NCBI GenBank assembly: GCA_947624405.1
Contig: CANQKB010000038.1
Span: 1 to 13,564, forward strand
DNA length: 13,564 bases
Source of the DNA: an uncultured Clostridia bacterium
GTDB lineage: Bacteria > Bacillota > Clostridia > TANB77 > CAG-508
Direction of reading: 5' to 3'
The notes below the pieces were generated by a model. It was not told where the DNA came from. It saw only the letters and a program-made list of their open reading frames with translations, and did not search any database. A program made the translations under genes and the position numbers. The first letter of the stretch is position 1; every line of letters starts with the position of its first letter. Below are positions 6,258 through 13,564 of the stretch, piece by piece.

Positions 6258-8621
6258 TTATAAACTCCAATCATCAATCTTCTTTTGAACATCTTGAGCA
6301 TTCAATTTTTTAGCATAATAGTCATCAATAAGTCCAGTTATAAAATTATAATCATCTTCTGGAAATTCTTGCTGTACAATATCTTTATAACCTTCATTAA
6401 TTAACATAAGCATTATTTCTGCCTGAGCTTTTTTGTTCTCTTTATCTTTATTTAGTAAATTTACTAATTTATCATATCTTTTCATGTAAAAAGCTTGTCT
6501 TTTTTGCTCCTCATAATAAACCGAGTTTAATTCTGTATAAATTGGTTCAATTTGTTTCATCTTAGATTTCTTTTGATCATAAGGAGAATTGTTTATATCC
6601 TGTAATAATTGCATATATTCTGTTTGTTTTTCAATATTTGTTGACAATTTACGAGGTTGCATTTGCACATAATAATTTATAAAAACTTTTTTAATTACAT
6701 CTCTTAGTTCATCACTCATACTTGAAAAAATGGTTTTTATTTGTTTTTGCTTATTAGGCTTATTTTTTTGTTTTGAGCTAGTATCTTTTTCATGTTTTGT
6801 ACTAGAAGATATTGAAAATATTTTCATTGAAGAAGCTTTAGGTGAAATCTTAGAGACTTTATCATTAAGTGATACTTCATCTTCATTATTCTCTTGAGAA
6901 AGATTTTCTGTTTCAACATTCTTCTCATGAGTTGTTGGCTCATTATCTTGCATTTGTAATTCAGCTATATATTTAGGAGTATATTCTGTATTCCATTCTA
7001 TAATTTCATCATATTTAGATAAATCAAATCGTATTTTTTTCTTTGATTTTAATCTATCTCTAATATAATTTATTCCTTTTATTTCAATATCCTCTTCTTT
7101 TATTTGTTTAATAACTTCTAATGCATTGTTTTTCTGGTTGAAACTTTCATATATAGCAATAAGTGCAAGATAATATTGTTTCACATCAAGGTTATCTTTG
7201 TGCATTTTTAAGTTTTCGATATCCTCAGGAGCTATTGTTTTTGTATATAATTTTGCTCTTATAAGAGACAGAATATCAATATTTTCAGTTTCATTAATAG
7301 GATTTGAGTCCTCATCAGTTAAAGTATTTTCACTAGTAGAAGTATCATAATTTTCCCAAATTTTTGGAACACTATTATTATTATCAAACTTATTGGCAAC
7401 AATAATAGCTTTTCTTAAATCGTTATCTTCTTCTTTGCTATGGTAAATACCTTTTAGCTGAGTTTGAATGTGAGCATTATCAGTGAATTTTTTAGCAATC
7501 TCGATAGATTCATCTAAATCTTCAGGATTATTACGTCTTGAATAGACAGACATAAGTTGAGATTGAATATGCTCATTATCAGGGAATCTTTTAGCAATTT
7601 CGATAGCTTTATCTAAATACTCCGTTTTCTTACATTTTAAGTAAATAGCTATAAGTTGAGAGTTTATGTATACATTGTCTGGAAATTTTTCAGCAATTTC
7701 AATAGCTTTATCTAAATTTTCTACTTTCCAACGTTTCAATAAAATAGACATATGCTGAGTTTGAATGCAGTCATAGTCTGGAAATCTTTTAGCAATTTCA
7801 GTAGCTTTATCTAAATCTTCAGGTTTACCTTGTTTCAAGTAGATAGACATAATCTGTGCTTGAATAGGCGCATAATCAGGAAAGGCTTCGGCAATTTTGA
7901 TAGCTTTCTCTAAATCTTCAGGATTATTACGTTTTAAATAAATAGACATAAGTTGAGATTGCATATATTTATCATTAGGAAAATTTTTAGCAATTTCAAT
8001 AGCTTTATCTAAATCTTCAGCTTTCCAGCGTTTCAAATATATTGATATAAGTTGAGCTTGAATATTTTTATTATTAGGAAACCTTTTAGCAATTTCTACA
8101 GCATGGTCTAAATATTTAGATTTATTACTTTTTCTGTAGAAAGATATAATTTGAGCCTGAATAGGTATATAGTTAGGAAACTTTTTGGAAATTTCGATAG
8201 CTTTATTTAAATCTTTAGGATTATTACTCTTTAAGTAAATAGATATAAGGTGAGCTTGAATAATTTCACTATCAGGAAATTTCTTAGTAATTTCGATAAC
8301 TTTATCTAAATTTTCAGGTTTGTTACTCTTTAAGTAAATAGATATAAGATGAGTTTGAATAAGCTCATGATTAGGAAATCTATTAGCAATTTCAATGGCT
8401 TTATCCAAATCTTTAGGATCATCGCTAATCATACAAGTTTCCATAAGTCTAAGTTGAATTACGGAATCTGTTGGAAATTGTTGAGCTATGTTGAAAAGTT
8501 CTTCCTTTTTCCAGTTATATAATGTAGAAGGAGAAATTCCAGTATCATTTACAATATCTGTAAATTTTTCCGTTTTCATACGTTTTAATATTTCATTTTG
8601 ATATTCAGTAGAGTATGTCAT
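6258..8621 (-). CDS. Helix-turn-helix plus TPR-like repeat protein, function unknown
   Basis: About 787 residues. The N-terminus (MTYSTEYQNEILKRM...FTDIVNDTGISPSTLYNWKKE, about 1-40) resembles the HTH of IS3-type transposase OrfA proteins. It is followed by ten 33-residue repeats (about 60-389) and a degenerate eleventh. The repeat consensus is S-I-Y-L-K-x-x-N-P-E-D-L-D-K-A-I-E-I-A-K-x-F-P-D-x-x-x-I-Q-x-Q-L, a TPR/SEL1-like alpha solenoid. A low-complexity charged linker (about 555-625) leads to a helical Lys-rich C-terminal domain. No transposase catalytic domain, signal peptide or membrane segment is visible, so it is probably cytoplasmic and may bind DNA through the HTH and partners through the solenoid. 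The start is uncertain: ATG 8621 (family-like MTYS), ATG 8633 or TTG 8642. No in-frame CGG occurs in nearly 800 codons. Confidence 0.8.
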   Translation of the reverse strand: MTYSTEYQNEILKRMKTEKFTDIVNDTGISPSTLYNWKKEELFNIAQQFPTDSVIQLRLMETCMISDDPKDLDKAIEIANRFPNHELIQTHLISIYLKSNKPENLDKVIEITKKFPDSEIIQAHLISIYLKSNNPKDLNKAIEISKKFPNYIPIQAQIISFYRKSNKSKYLDHAVEIAKRFPNNKNIQAQLISIYLKRWKAEDLDKAIEIAKNFPNDKYMQSQLMSIYLKRNNPEDLEKAIKIAEAFPDYAPIQAQIMSIYLKQGKPEDLDKATEIAKRFPDYDCIQTQHMSILLKRWKVENLDKAIEIAEKFPDNVYINSQLIAIYLKCKKTEYLDKAIEIAKRFPDNEHIQSQLMSVYSRRNNPEDLDESIEIAKKFTDNAHIQTQLKGIYHSKEEDNDLRKAIIVANKFDNNNSVPKIWENYDTSTSENTLTDEDSNPINETENIDILSLIRAKLYTKTIAPEDIENLKMHKDNLDVKQYYLALIAIYESFNQKNNALEVIKQIKEEDIEIKGINYIRDRLKSKKKIRFDLSKYDEIIEWNTEYTPKYIAELQMQDNEPTTHEKNVETENLSQENNEDEVSLNDKVSKISPKASSMKIFSISSSTKHEKDTSSKQKNKPNKQKQIKTIFSSMSDELRDVIKKVFINYYVQMQPRKLSTNIEKQTEYMQLLQDINNSPYDQKKSKMKQIEPIYTELNSVYYEEQKRQAFYMKRYDKLVNLLNKDKENKKAQAEIMLMLINEGYKDIVQQEFPEDDYNFITGLIDDYYAKKLNAQDVQKKIDDWSL
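7455..8444 (-). repeat. Ten tandem 99-bp coding repeats (33-residue TPR-like units)
   Basis: Ten exact-length 33-codon units with no gaps. The most conserved part encodes D-L-D-K-A-I-E-I-A-K-x-F-P. DNA similarity between units remains visible, for example repeated versions of the complement of TTTCAATAGCTTTATCTAAA, suggesting expansion by tandem duplication. An eleventh, degenerate unit follows towards 7360. Confidence 0.85.
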
Positions 8622-8664
8622 TCTTGTAATCATTCCTTTCAAAAAATTCTTTCCATATTATATC

Positions 8665-8693
8665 ATTATATCACTAAAGTAGACATAAGTCAA
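8665..8693 (-). promoter_or_regulatory. Sigma-A promoter of the HTH-TPR gene
   Basis: On the minus strand, TTGACT (complement of 8688-8693), a 17-base spacer and TATAAT (complement of 8665-8670). Transcription would begin near 8658, leaving a very short leader of about 15-37 bases, depending on which start codon is used. Confidence 0.75.
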
Positions 8694-8715
8694 ACAAAAC
8701 GTAAACTAAAATAAT
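8665..8715. repeat. Copy 1 of a diverged ~51-bp element upstream of the CBM2-like gene
   Basis: Aligns to 9704-9755 at about 39 of 52 columns with one gap. The shared blocks are ATTATAT, AGACATAAG and GTAARCTAAAATRAT. Its right end is 98 bases before the ATG at 8814. This copy also holds the minus-strand promoter of the HTH-TPR gene. Confidence 0.55.
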
Positions 8716-8813
8716 TGCCAAATCAATTTTTTGGTTGATGTTCAGTGATTTTTCACAATAAAAATATAAATACATATAATAAAATAAAAAGTGAATTATT
8801 TAAGAGGGATAAA

Positions 8814-9698
8814 ATGAGAAAAAAACTGAAATTGATTTTAAGACGTAAATCAACACTAATAATTTGTAGTATTTTATTATTGTTATTTATTTTTATGTCT
8901 AGTGGATATGCAGTATTAAAAACAAAATTTGATATAAAAGGGCAAACATACATTAAAGAGGAAGAAAAGTGGCAGCCAAGGCTAAGTTTTATAGAAATAA
9001 GTCAATTAGAAGATGTCTTTTTTTATCAAATTATTATTGAGAATAATTCAAATCAAAATTGTTATGCATGGCAGTTGAGAATACACGATACAGGAGTTAT
9101 TAGTTTCCCATTTGGAATTGATGCTGAAAAACAACAAGATAATTGGATAATAAATAATAAGCCATGGGACGGAAGAATAGAAGCTGGTGGAAGACTTATT
9201 GTAAATATTACATTTAGAATTTCACTAGATGAAAATGAAACTATGACAACAAAAGAATATGCAGAATATTTTGTTAAAAATCATATTAAAATATCAGCAG
9301 ATACTGAAGAACGACCAGGAAAACAAGGAAACATTATCACAAGTGGAAAAGCAACTCTAACATTAGATGATAGAGAAGAAGAAATAAAAGATTATATATT
9401 TGAAGAAAATAAATTATACAATTCGGAAAATTCAAATGAAAAGCAATATATTTTAACAGTTTATAATAAAACAGGAAAGATATATTCAGATATTAGAGCA
9501 AATATGTATATTGGAGAAGCCATGTTATTAGATGTATCTCCTAGTGAAGTGATTTGTGATAATATTGATAATATCACATTTGAAACTCCATTTGAGGTAC
9601 AATTAGGAGATGAAGAAGGTGTATCAGTTTATATTACACTAAAATTAGAGGATACTAAATTTGCACCAGATATAATAGTAGCAGCATTATTAGAATGA
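8814..9698 (+). CDS. Secreted or membrane-anchored protein with a CBM2-like domain
   Basis: A 294-residue protein with a Lys/Arg-rich N-terminus and one hydrophobic segment (about 13-32, STLIICSILLLLFIFMSSGYA), followed by AVLKTKFDIKGQTYI, as in many short surface proteins of gut Firmicutes. Residues about 50-130 resemble a family 2 carbohydrate-binding module: a YQIIIENNSNQNCYAWQLRI strand, then DNWIINNKPWDGRIEAGG and IVNITFRIS, matching the W-N-G-x-I-x-x-G core of CBM2. The assignment is by eye and moderately sure. The C-terminal half (about 160-294) has alternating strand-like segments and is unrecognised. No catalytic domain and no LPXTG signal are present. I prefer ATG 8814 (AAGAGGG 7 bases upstream) over the GTG at 8745. 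It could bind a polysaccharide at the cell surface. Confidence 0.75.
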   Translation: MRKKLKLILRRKSTLIICSILLLLFIFMSSGYAVLKTKFDIKGQTYIKEEEKWQPRLSFIEISQLEDVFFYQIIIENNSNQNCYAWQLRIHDTGVISFPFGIDAEKQQDNWIINNKPWDGRIEAGGRLIVNITFRISLDENETMTTKEYAEYFVKNHIKISADTEERPGKQGNIITSGKATLTLDDREEEIKDYIFEENKLYNSENSNEKQYILTVYNKTGKIYSDIRANMYIGEAMLLDVSPSEVICDNIDNITFETPFEVQLGDEEGVSVYITLKLEDTKFAPDIIVAALLE

Positions 9699-9703
9699 AA
9701 GAT

Positions 9704-9755
9704 ATTATATTTCAAACGCAGACATAAGCCGATTGAAAAGGTAAGCTAAAATGAT
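9704..9755. repeat. Copy 2 of the ~51-bp element upstream of the small membrane-protein gene
   Basis: Shares the ATTATAT, AGACATAAG and GTAARCTAAAATRAT blocks with 8665-8715. Its right end is 95 bases before the ATG at 9851, nearly the same distance as copy 1 from its downstream gene. Between this element and the gene are a 7-bp hairpin TTACTAT-AAG-ATAGTAA (9771-9787) and AT-rich DNA without a clear promoter. Confidence 0.55.
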
Positions 9756-9850
9756 ATAAAGTGGAAAGTTTTACTATAAGATAGTAACATAAAAAATAGA
9801 AAAATCATAATATATAAAAAAAGTTTTTTGAAAAAGTAGGAGATACGATT

Positions 9851-10196
9851 ATGGATAATTTATTATTATTACTATTTGCACTTCCAGTTGCTACAATAAT
9901 AATCGCGAGTGTATTAGAAACAGTTTTAAAAAGTCCAGCACAAGTTGCAGCATTAGCATTTGCCATCTACTTAATAGTTGCATTTGCAGTATTTGATACA
10001 ATGTTTTTGATATATGTATTTGTATACACAATATTAGCCTTAATATCAGCAATAATAACAAGAGTAATTATAAATTACATTGATGATAATGATGATGATA
10101 TAATAAATGGAAATAACAATGGGAACAATAATGGAAATGGTCAAAACAATGGTTGTGGATGTCAAAACAGGTATATGTATATGCGGAAGACGTTAA
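9851..10196 (+). CDS. Small two- or three-helix membrane protein (YbeF/DUF2651-like), probable +1 frameshift near its end
   Basis: Residues 2-20, 31-50 and 50-72 are strongly hydrophobic (LLLLLFALPVATIIIAS, ALAFAIYLIVAFAVF, FLIYVFVYTILALISAI). After them come an Asp-rich stretch, an Asn/Gly tract (about 87-100) and a Cys pair in NGCGCQN. The hydrophobic core resembles small clostridial YbeF-type proteins of unknown function; the match is tentative. The zero frame ends at 10211-10213 with a tail MRKTLRYIKI that overlaps the convergent ylbJ gene by 21 bases. If the C of the in-frame CGG at 10184-10186 is skipped, as at the other four sites, the protein ends M-G-R-R at 10194-10196 (114 residues), so only the stop codons overlap. 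A TAGGAGA site lies 7 bases before the ATG. Confidence 0.7.
10184..10187 (+). other. CGG-A +1 frameshift site 2 (small membrane protein; weakest of five)
   Basis: Zero frame: TAT ATG CGG AAG ACG TTA AGG. Skipping C10184 gives ATG GGA AGA CGT TAA. The shift shortens the tail from nine codons to three, so family conservation cannot confirm it. The support is the identical in-frame CGG-to-GGN form and the tidy convergence with ylbJ. Confidence 0.5.
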
Positions 10197-11257
10197 GGTA
10201 TATCAAAATTTAAAGGCAAAAAATTGCTAATTAAAACATATGTATAAAGAGCTGCAAATACTCCTTGTAGAAATTTTCCAATAATATATGGTTTAATCGA
10301 AATATCAGAAGTGGATGTTATACTTAAAACTTGAAGCAAAATTGAGATTCCACCGAAACCAAGTAAAAATGCTGTGATAATAATATTTACTGAGATTGCT
10401 TTAAAAGGTATAAGTGCAATTTGTGAAACGCCATTAGTAAGCTCAATAAATCCAGCTAATAGCCCTTTTGCAAAAGAAACAGGGAGTCCTACATAATTTA
10501 GCAAAGGCGAGAGAATGATAGTAAAAAAGTCAAATATTTTTGTATTATTTAAAATAGAAATAATCACACTAAAAAGCATAACAAAACCACCAATCATAAT
10601 GATTGTGTTAATTGAACTCATAATACTGTTTTGTAAAATTGTTCCTAAGTTATTGAAACTTGGGAGCGTTTTTTTATCTTTAGAAAAAGCTTTTGAAGGA
10701 AGACTTTTTTTTGAATTAAATTTCCAGAATCTAAAGATAATTCCAACAGTTAGACTAGATAAGAGATGAGTTATAAATAAAAGCAAACCAATAGTGGTAT
10801 TACCAAAAAGGGAAATACCAACAGTACCAATTATGAAAAGTGGACCAGAATTATTAGTAAAAGTAATAAGTCTTTCAGCTTCTTCTTTAGTACAAATTCC
10901 ATTTTTCCTAAAATTAGTTACAATTTTAGCACCTACAGGATAGCCACTTATAATTCCCATAATAAGAGGGAAAGCACCTTCACCAGGAACATTAAATAAA
11001 GGTCTCATTATTTTGCCAAGACTTTTTCCAAAAACATCTATAATATCTGTATAAGTTAGAAGCTCACATGCAATAAAAAATGGCAAAAGAGCAGGAACAA
11101 CAGAAGTCATCCAAAGAGATAAACCATCTTTTGCAGCGGTTAAATTACTCCTAGAAAATAGTACAAGACCTATTGCAAATAGGACGAAAAGAATAGATAA
11201 TAGGTGTTTTTTCAATGGAATTATTATGAAATTAGTTTTTATACTTTTTCTTACCAT
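10193..11257 (-). CDS. ylbJ: Sporulation integral membrane protein YlbJ (SpoVV, dipicolinic acid transport)
   Basis: A 354-residue polytopic membrane protein with the nucleoside-recognition 'gate' architecture. Recognisable YlbJ segments are ARDGLxLWxxxVVPALLPFFI-like (here AAKDGLSLWMTSVVPALLPFF), PGEGAFPLIMGIISGYPVGAK and the TNNSGPLFIIGTVG motif, followed by a second gate-like repeat near SFAKGLLAGFIELTNG. In Bacillus subtilis the orthologue, SpoVV, is made in the mother cell under sigma-E. It carries dipicolinic acid across the outer forespore membrane. The start codon at 11257 has no visible Shine-Dalgarno site and lies 5 bases after a CATATAAT element. It is convergent with the small membrane-protein gene. 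The frame is intact with no in-frame CGG. Confidence 0.93.
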   Translation of the reverse strand: MVRKSIKTNFIIIPLKKHLLSILFVLFAIGLVLFSRSNLTAAKDGLSLWMTSVVPALLPFFIACELLTYTDIIDVFGKSLGKIMRPLFNVPGEGAFPLIMGIISGYPVGAKIVTNFRKNGICTKEEAERLITFTNNSGPLFIIGTVGISLFGNTTIGLLLFITHLLSSLTVGIIFRFWKFNSKKSLPSKAFSKDKKTLPSFNNLGTILQNSIMSSINTIIMIGGFVMLFSVIISILNNTKIFDFFTIILSPLLNYVGLPVSFAKGLLAGFIELTNGVSQIALIPFKAISVNIIITAFLLGFGGISILLQVLSITSTSDISIKPYIIGKFLQGVFAALYTYVLISNFLPLNFDIP

Positions 11258-11262
11258 ATTAC

Positions 11263-11270
11263 ATTATATG
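11263..11270 (-). promoter_or_regulatory. Possible sigma-E-like -10 element of ylbJ
   Basis: CATATAAT on the minus strand (complement of 11263-11270) is one base from the sigma-E -10 consensus CATACAAT, and ylbJ is a known sigma-E gene. No convincing -35 is visible. Only 5 bases separate it from the ATG, so the transcript would be leaderless or the element may not be used. A plain sigma-A TATAAT reading is also possible. Confidence 0.35.
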
Positions 11271-11367
11271 AACGAATGTCCAAAAATAGAATGAAAAAAT
11301 CATAACATAAAAATAAATTTATGGAATATATTGATAAAAACAAAAGTTAAAAGGAGGTAATAAACAA

Positions 11368-13564
11368 ATGGAACATATGATGTCTAAAGAAGAGGTAAGG
11401 CAAAAATTAAAGACAAACTTTGAAAGAGGTTTAAAAGAAGAGGAGGCGAAAGCAAGGCTTGAAGTATTTGGAAAAAATACTTTAACAAGTAAGAAAAAAG
11501 AAAGTATATTTGTAAAGTTTATTAAACAATTTAATGATTTTATGATAATCATTTTAATAGTTGCAGCAATAATTTCGACAGTTTTAGCGAAGATAGATGG
11601 GACAGGCGATTATGTTGAACCAATTATAATAATAGCAATAGTAGTGCTTAATGCAATAATGGGATTAGTGCAAGAAAGTAAAGCAGAAAAATCACTAGAA
11701 GCTTTAAAGAAAATGTCAGCACCAGTTACGAAAGTAATTAGAGAAGGGAGACAAGAAACAATTGCAGGAGAAGATGTTGTACCAGGAGATATTGTTGTAT
11801 TAGAAGCTGGAAACTATGTGCCAGCTGATTTAAGGCTGATACAAGATTTTAATTTAAAAATTGATGAATCAGCATTAACTGGTGAAGCAGTTCCAGTTTT
11901 AAAAGATTCCAATTGTGAACTAGGTAGCGATACAGCGGATGCTGATATGAAGAATATGGCATTTGCAACAACAATAGTAACAGCTGGGCATGCTAAAGGG
12001 GTAGTAATAAAAACGGGAATGGAAACAAAAGTTGGAGGAATAGCAAAAGCAATTACTGAAGAGAAAAATGAGCAGACACCTATACAAAGAAAACTAGAGG
12101 AAGTACGGTAGAATGCTTGGAACGGTTTGCTTAATTATATGTGCATTAATATTTTTTGTTGGTGTATTCAAACACATATCAATTAAAGAAATGTTTATGA
12201 CATCAGTTCGGCTTAGCAGTAGCAGCAATACCCGAAGGATTACCAGCAATAGTTACAATAATGCTTTCAATAGGTGTTACAAAAATGGCAAGGAAGAATG
12301 CTATTATTAGAAGATTATCAGCTGTTGAAACATTAGGAAGTAGCAGTATTATTTGCTCAGATAAAACAGGTACTTTAACGCAAAATAAAATGCAGATTGT
12401 GGAAATATATGGAGATACAGCATTTACATTAGAGCTTGGCACAATGTGTACAGATACAGAAATTGGTTCACATGGAGAAGTAATAGGAGATCCAACGGAA
12501 AATGCAATAGTTAATAAGGCTTTAGAATATGGAATAAATAAAAATATGCTATATGATAAAATGGAAAGAGTGGGAGAAATACCATTTGAATCAGAGAGAA
12601 AGCTAATGACTACAATTCATAAATTAGGTAATAAATACAGAATAATCACTAAAGGAGCTGTTGACAATCTTTTAAATAAATGTAATAAGATTTGTAAAAA
12701 TGGAGAAATAAGAAATATGGAGGAAATGGATAGAAGAAATATATTTGATAAAAACTTGAATATGGCAGATAAGGCTTTGCGTGTGCTTGCAGTTGCATAT
12801 TTGGATGTTGATAGGATAGATAAAATGACGGATGAAGAGATAGAACAAAACTTGATATTTACAGGTTTAGTTGGAATGATAGACCCACCAAGAGATGGAG
12901 TAAAAGAGGCTATTGCAACATGTAAAAAGGCTGGAATAAAAACAGTTATGATAACCGGTGATCATATTGCAACTGCAAAGGCAATAGCGAAGGATTTGGG
13001 GATTTTAACTAATAATTCTCTTGCGATAACTGGCAAAGAACTCGATAAAATTCCACAAAATATTCTCGAAAGAGATATTATGAAATATAGTGTATTTGCA
13101 AGAGTTTCTCCAGAACATAAAGTAAGGATTGTAAATGCTTTTAAGCAAACGGGAAAAACAGTTGCGATGACTGGCGATGGAGTGAATGATGCTCCTGCTT
13201 TAAAAAAGGCCGATATTGGAATTTCTATGGGGTTAAATCGGAACTGATGTTGCTAAGTCAGCTTCTGATATGATTTTGACAGATGATAATTTTGTGACCA
13301 TTGTTGAAGCAGTTAAACAAGGAAGAAATATATATGATAACATACGAAAGGCTATACATTTCTTAATATCAACTAATATTGGAGAAATTGTAACTATTTT
13401 TATGGGGCTACTTTTAGGAATGAGTACACCTCTTATTGCAATTCAGCTTTTATGGATAAATTTAGTGACCGATTCTTTTCCAGCTATTGCATTAGGACTT
13501 GAGAAACCTAGTAAAAATATCATGAATAAGAAACCAAGGGATAACAGAAAGGGAATTTTTGCAG
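11368..13564 (+). CDS. Calcium-type (P2) P-type ATPase, read through three CGG +1 frameshifts; 3' end outside window
   Basis: An ATP-driven cation pump of the SERCA/PMR1-like bacterial group, 731 residues seen here. In order: N-terminal cation-ATPase domain, M1-M2 (about 56-100), actuator domain with T171-G-E, M4 with the calcium-site P288-E-G-L-P, phosphorylation site D331-K-T-G-T-L-T, nucleotide-binding KGA segment, hinge G-D-G-V-N-D-A-P and the start of the M5-M6 region (LLWINLVTDSFPAIALGLEKP). This order is complete only if one base, the C of an in-frame CGG, is skipped at 12106, 12209 and 13239. The zero-frame reading stops at 12111, 12310 and 13247. AAGGAGGT lies 9 bases before ATG 11368. 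An annotator would call this a pseudogene. I infer a functional gene: all key catalytic residues are intact and no other damage is visible. Confidence 0.88.
12106..12109 (+). other. CGG-T +1 frameshift site 3 (P-type ATPase)
   Basis: Zero frame: GAA GTA CGG TAG. Skipping C12106 gives GTA GGT AGA ATG CTT GGA, continuing L-E-E-V-G-R-M-L-G as expected before M3. The zero-frame stop directly follows the CGG, and AGAGGA lies 5 bases upstream of it, a layout that recalls the prfB frameshift window. Confidence 0.85.
12209..12212 (+). other. CGG-C +1 frameshift site 4 (P-type ATPase)
   Basis: Zero frame (of the second segment): TCA GTT CGG CTT AGC AGT. Skipping C12209 gives GTT GGC TTA GCA GTA, restoring the M4 sequence G-L-A-V-A-A-I-P-E-G-L-P, one of the most conserved in calcium pumps. 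Confidence 0.88.
13239..13242 (+). other. CGG-A +1 frameshift site 5 (P-type ATPase)
   Basis: Zero frame: TTA AAT CGG AAC TGA. Skipping C13239 gives AAT GGA ACT GAT GTT GCT AAG, restoring G-T-D-V-A-K after D-I-G-I-S-M-G. The glycine is near-invariant in this family, which argues that the inserted residue is Gly and not Arg. Confidence 0.88.

Noticed and set aside
7455..8444. The regular 99-bp periodicity as a CRISPR-like or satellite array
   Set aside because: The periodicity is explained by 33-residue protein repeats in one open frame.
8500..8621. Insertion sequence suggested by the transposase-like HTH
   Set aside because: The HTH is in frame with a long repeat protein. No DDE domain, second transposase frame or terminal inverted repeats are present.
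8745..8813. GTG at 8745 as start of the CBM2-like protein
   Set aside because: No ribosome-binding site and a poor N-terminus. ATG 8814 has AAGAGGG at good spacing and begins a normal Lys/Arg-rich signal anchor.
8665..9755. CBM2-like gene as a small mobile element bounded by direct repeats
   Set aside because: The repeats are only about 75% alike, and no transposase, inverted ends or target duplications are seen. Equal spacing to downstream genes fits a regulatory element better.

Overview
This 13.6-kb window is AT-rich chromosomal DNA from a low-GC, spore-forming Firmicute, most likely an uncultured Clostridia-type organism. The main evidence is the sporulation sigma factor SigH and the spore-specific membrane protein YlbJ/SpoVV. 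AGA/AT-rich codon use, strong AGGAGG ribosome-binding sites and consensus sigma-A promoters agree with this. No phage, insertion sequence or CRISPR array is visible.

Layout. 1-4411 (+): YebC-type regulator, dUTPase, a short alanyl-tRNA synthetase that ends after the editing domain, a HIT-family hydrolase and a membrane-anchored sortase. 4412-6210: a structured GC-rich intergenic element, a TSCPD-domain protein, a small XRE-type repressor (-) with an operator-like palindrome over its own promoter, sigH with a perfect sigma-A promoter, and tRNA-Thr(GGT). 6258-8621 (-): a large protein with an N-terminal transposase-type helix-turn-helix and at least ten 33-residue TPR-like repeats. 8814-10196 (+): a secreted or anchored protein with a CBM2-like domain, then a small two-helix membrane protein. 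Both are preceded at almost the same distance by a shared ~51-bp element. 10193-11257 (-): ylbJ/spoVV. 11368-end (+): a calcium-type P-type ATPase, cut by the window edge.

The most striking signal is a recoding pattern. Three genes (dUTPase, the small membrane protein and the P-type ATPase, the last three times) appear broken by +1 frameshifts. All five breaks have the same form: an in-frame CGG codon whose C is surplus, so that reading resumes in the +1 frame with a glycine codon GGN. Skipping that single C restores textbook family sequence, including the dUTPase motif V and the invariant ATPase G-T-D-V-A-K segment. I found no other in-frame CGG codon in any gene of the window, although CGG triplets in the other two frames are common and harmless. 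This points to CGG being unassigned and acting as a +1 frameshift (or four-base CGGN) signal decoded as Gly. A base-calling artefact is the main alternative, but it would not be expected to respect reading frame.
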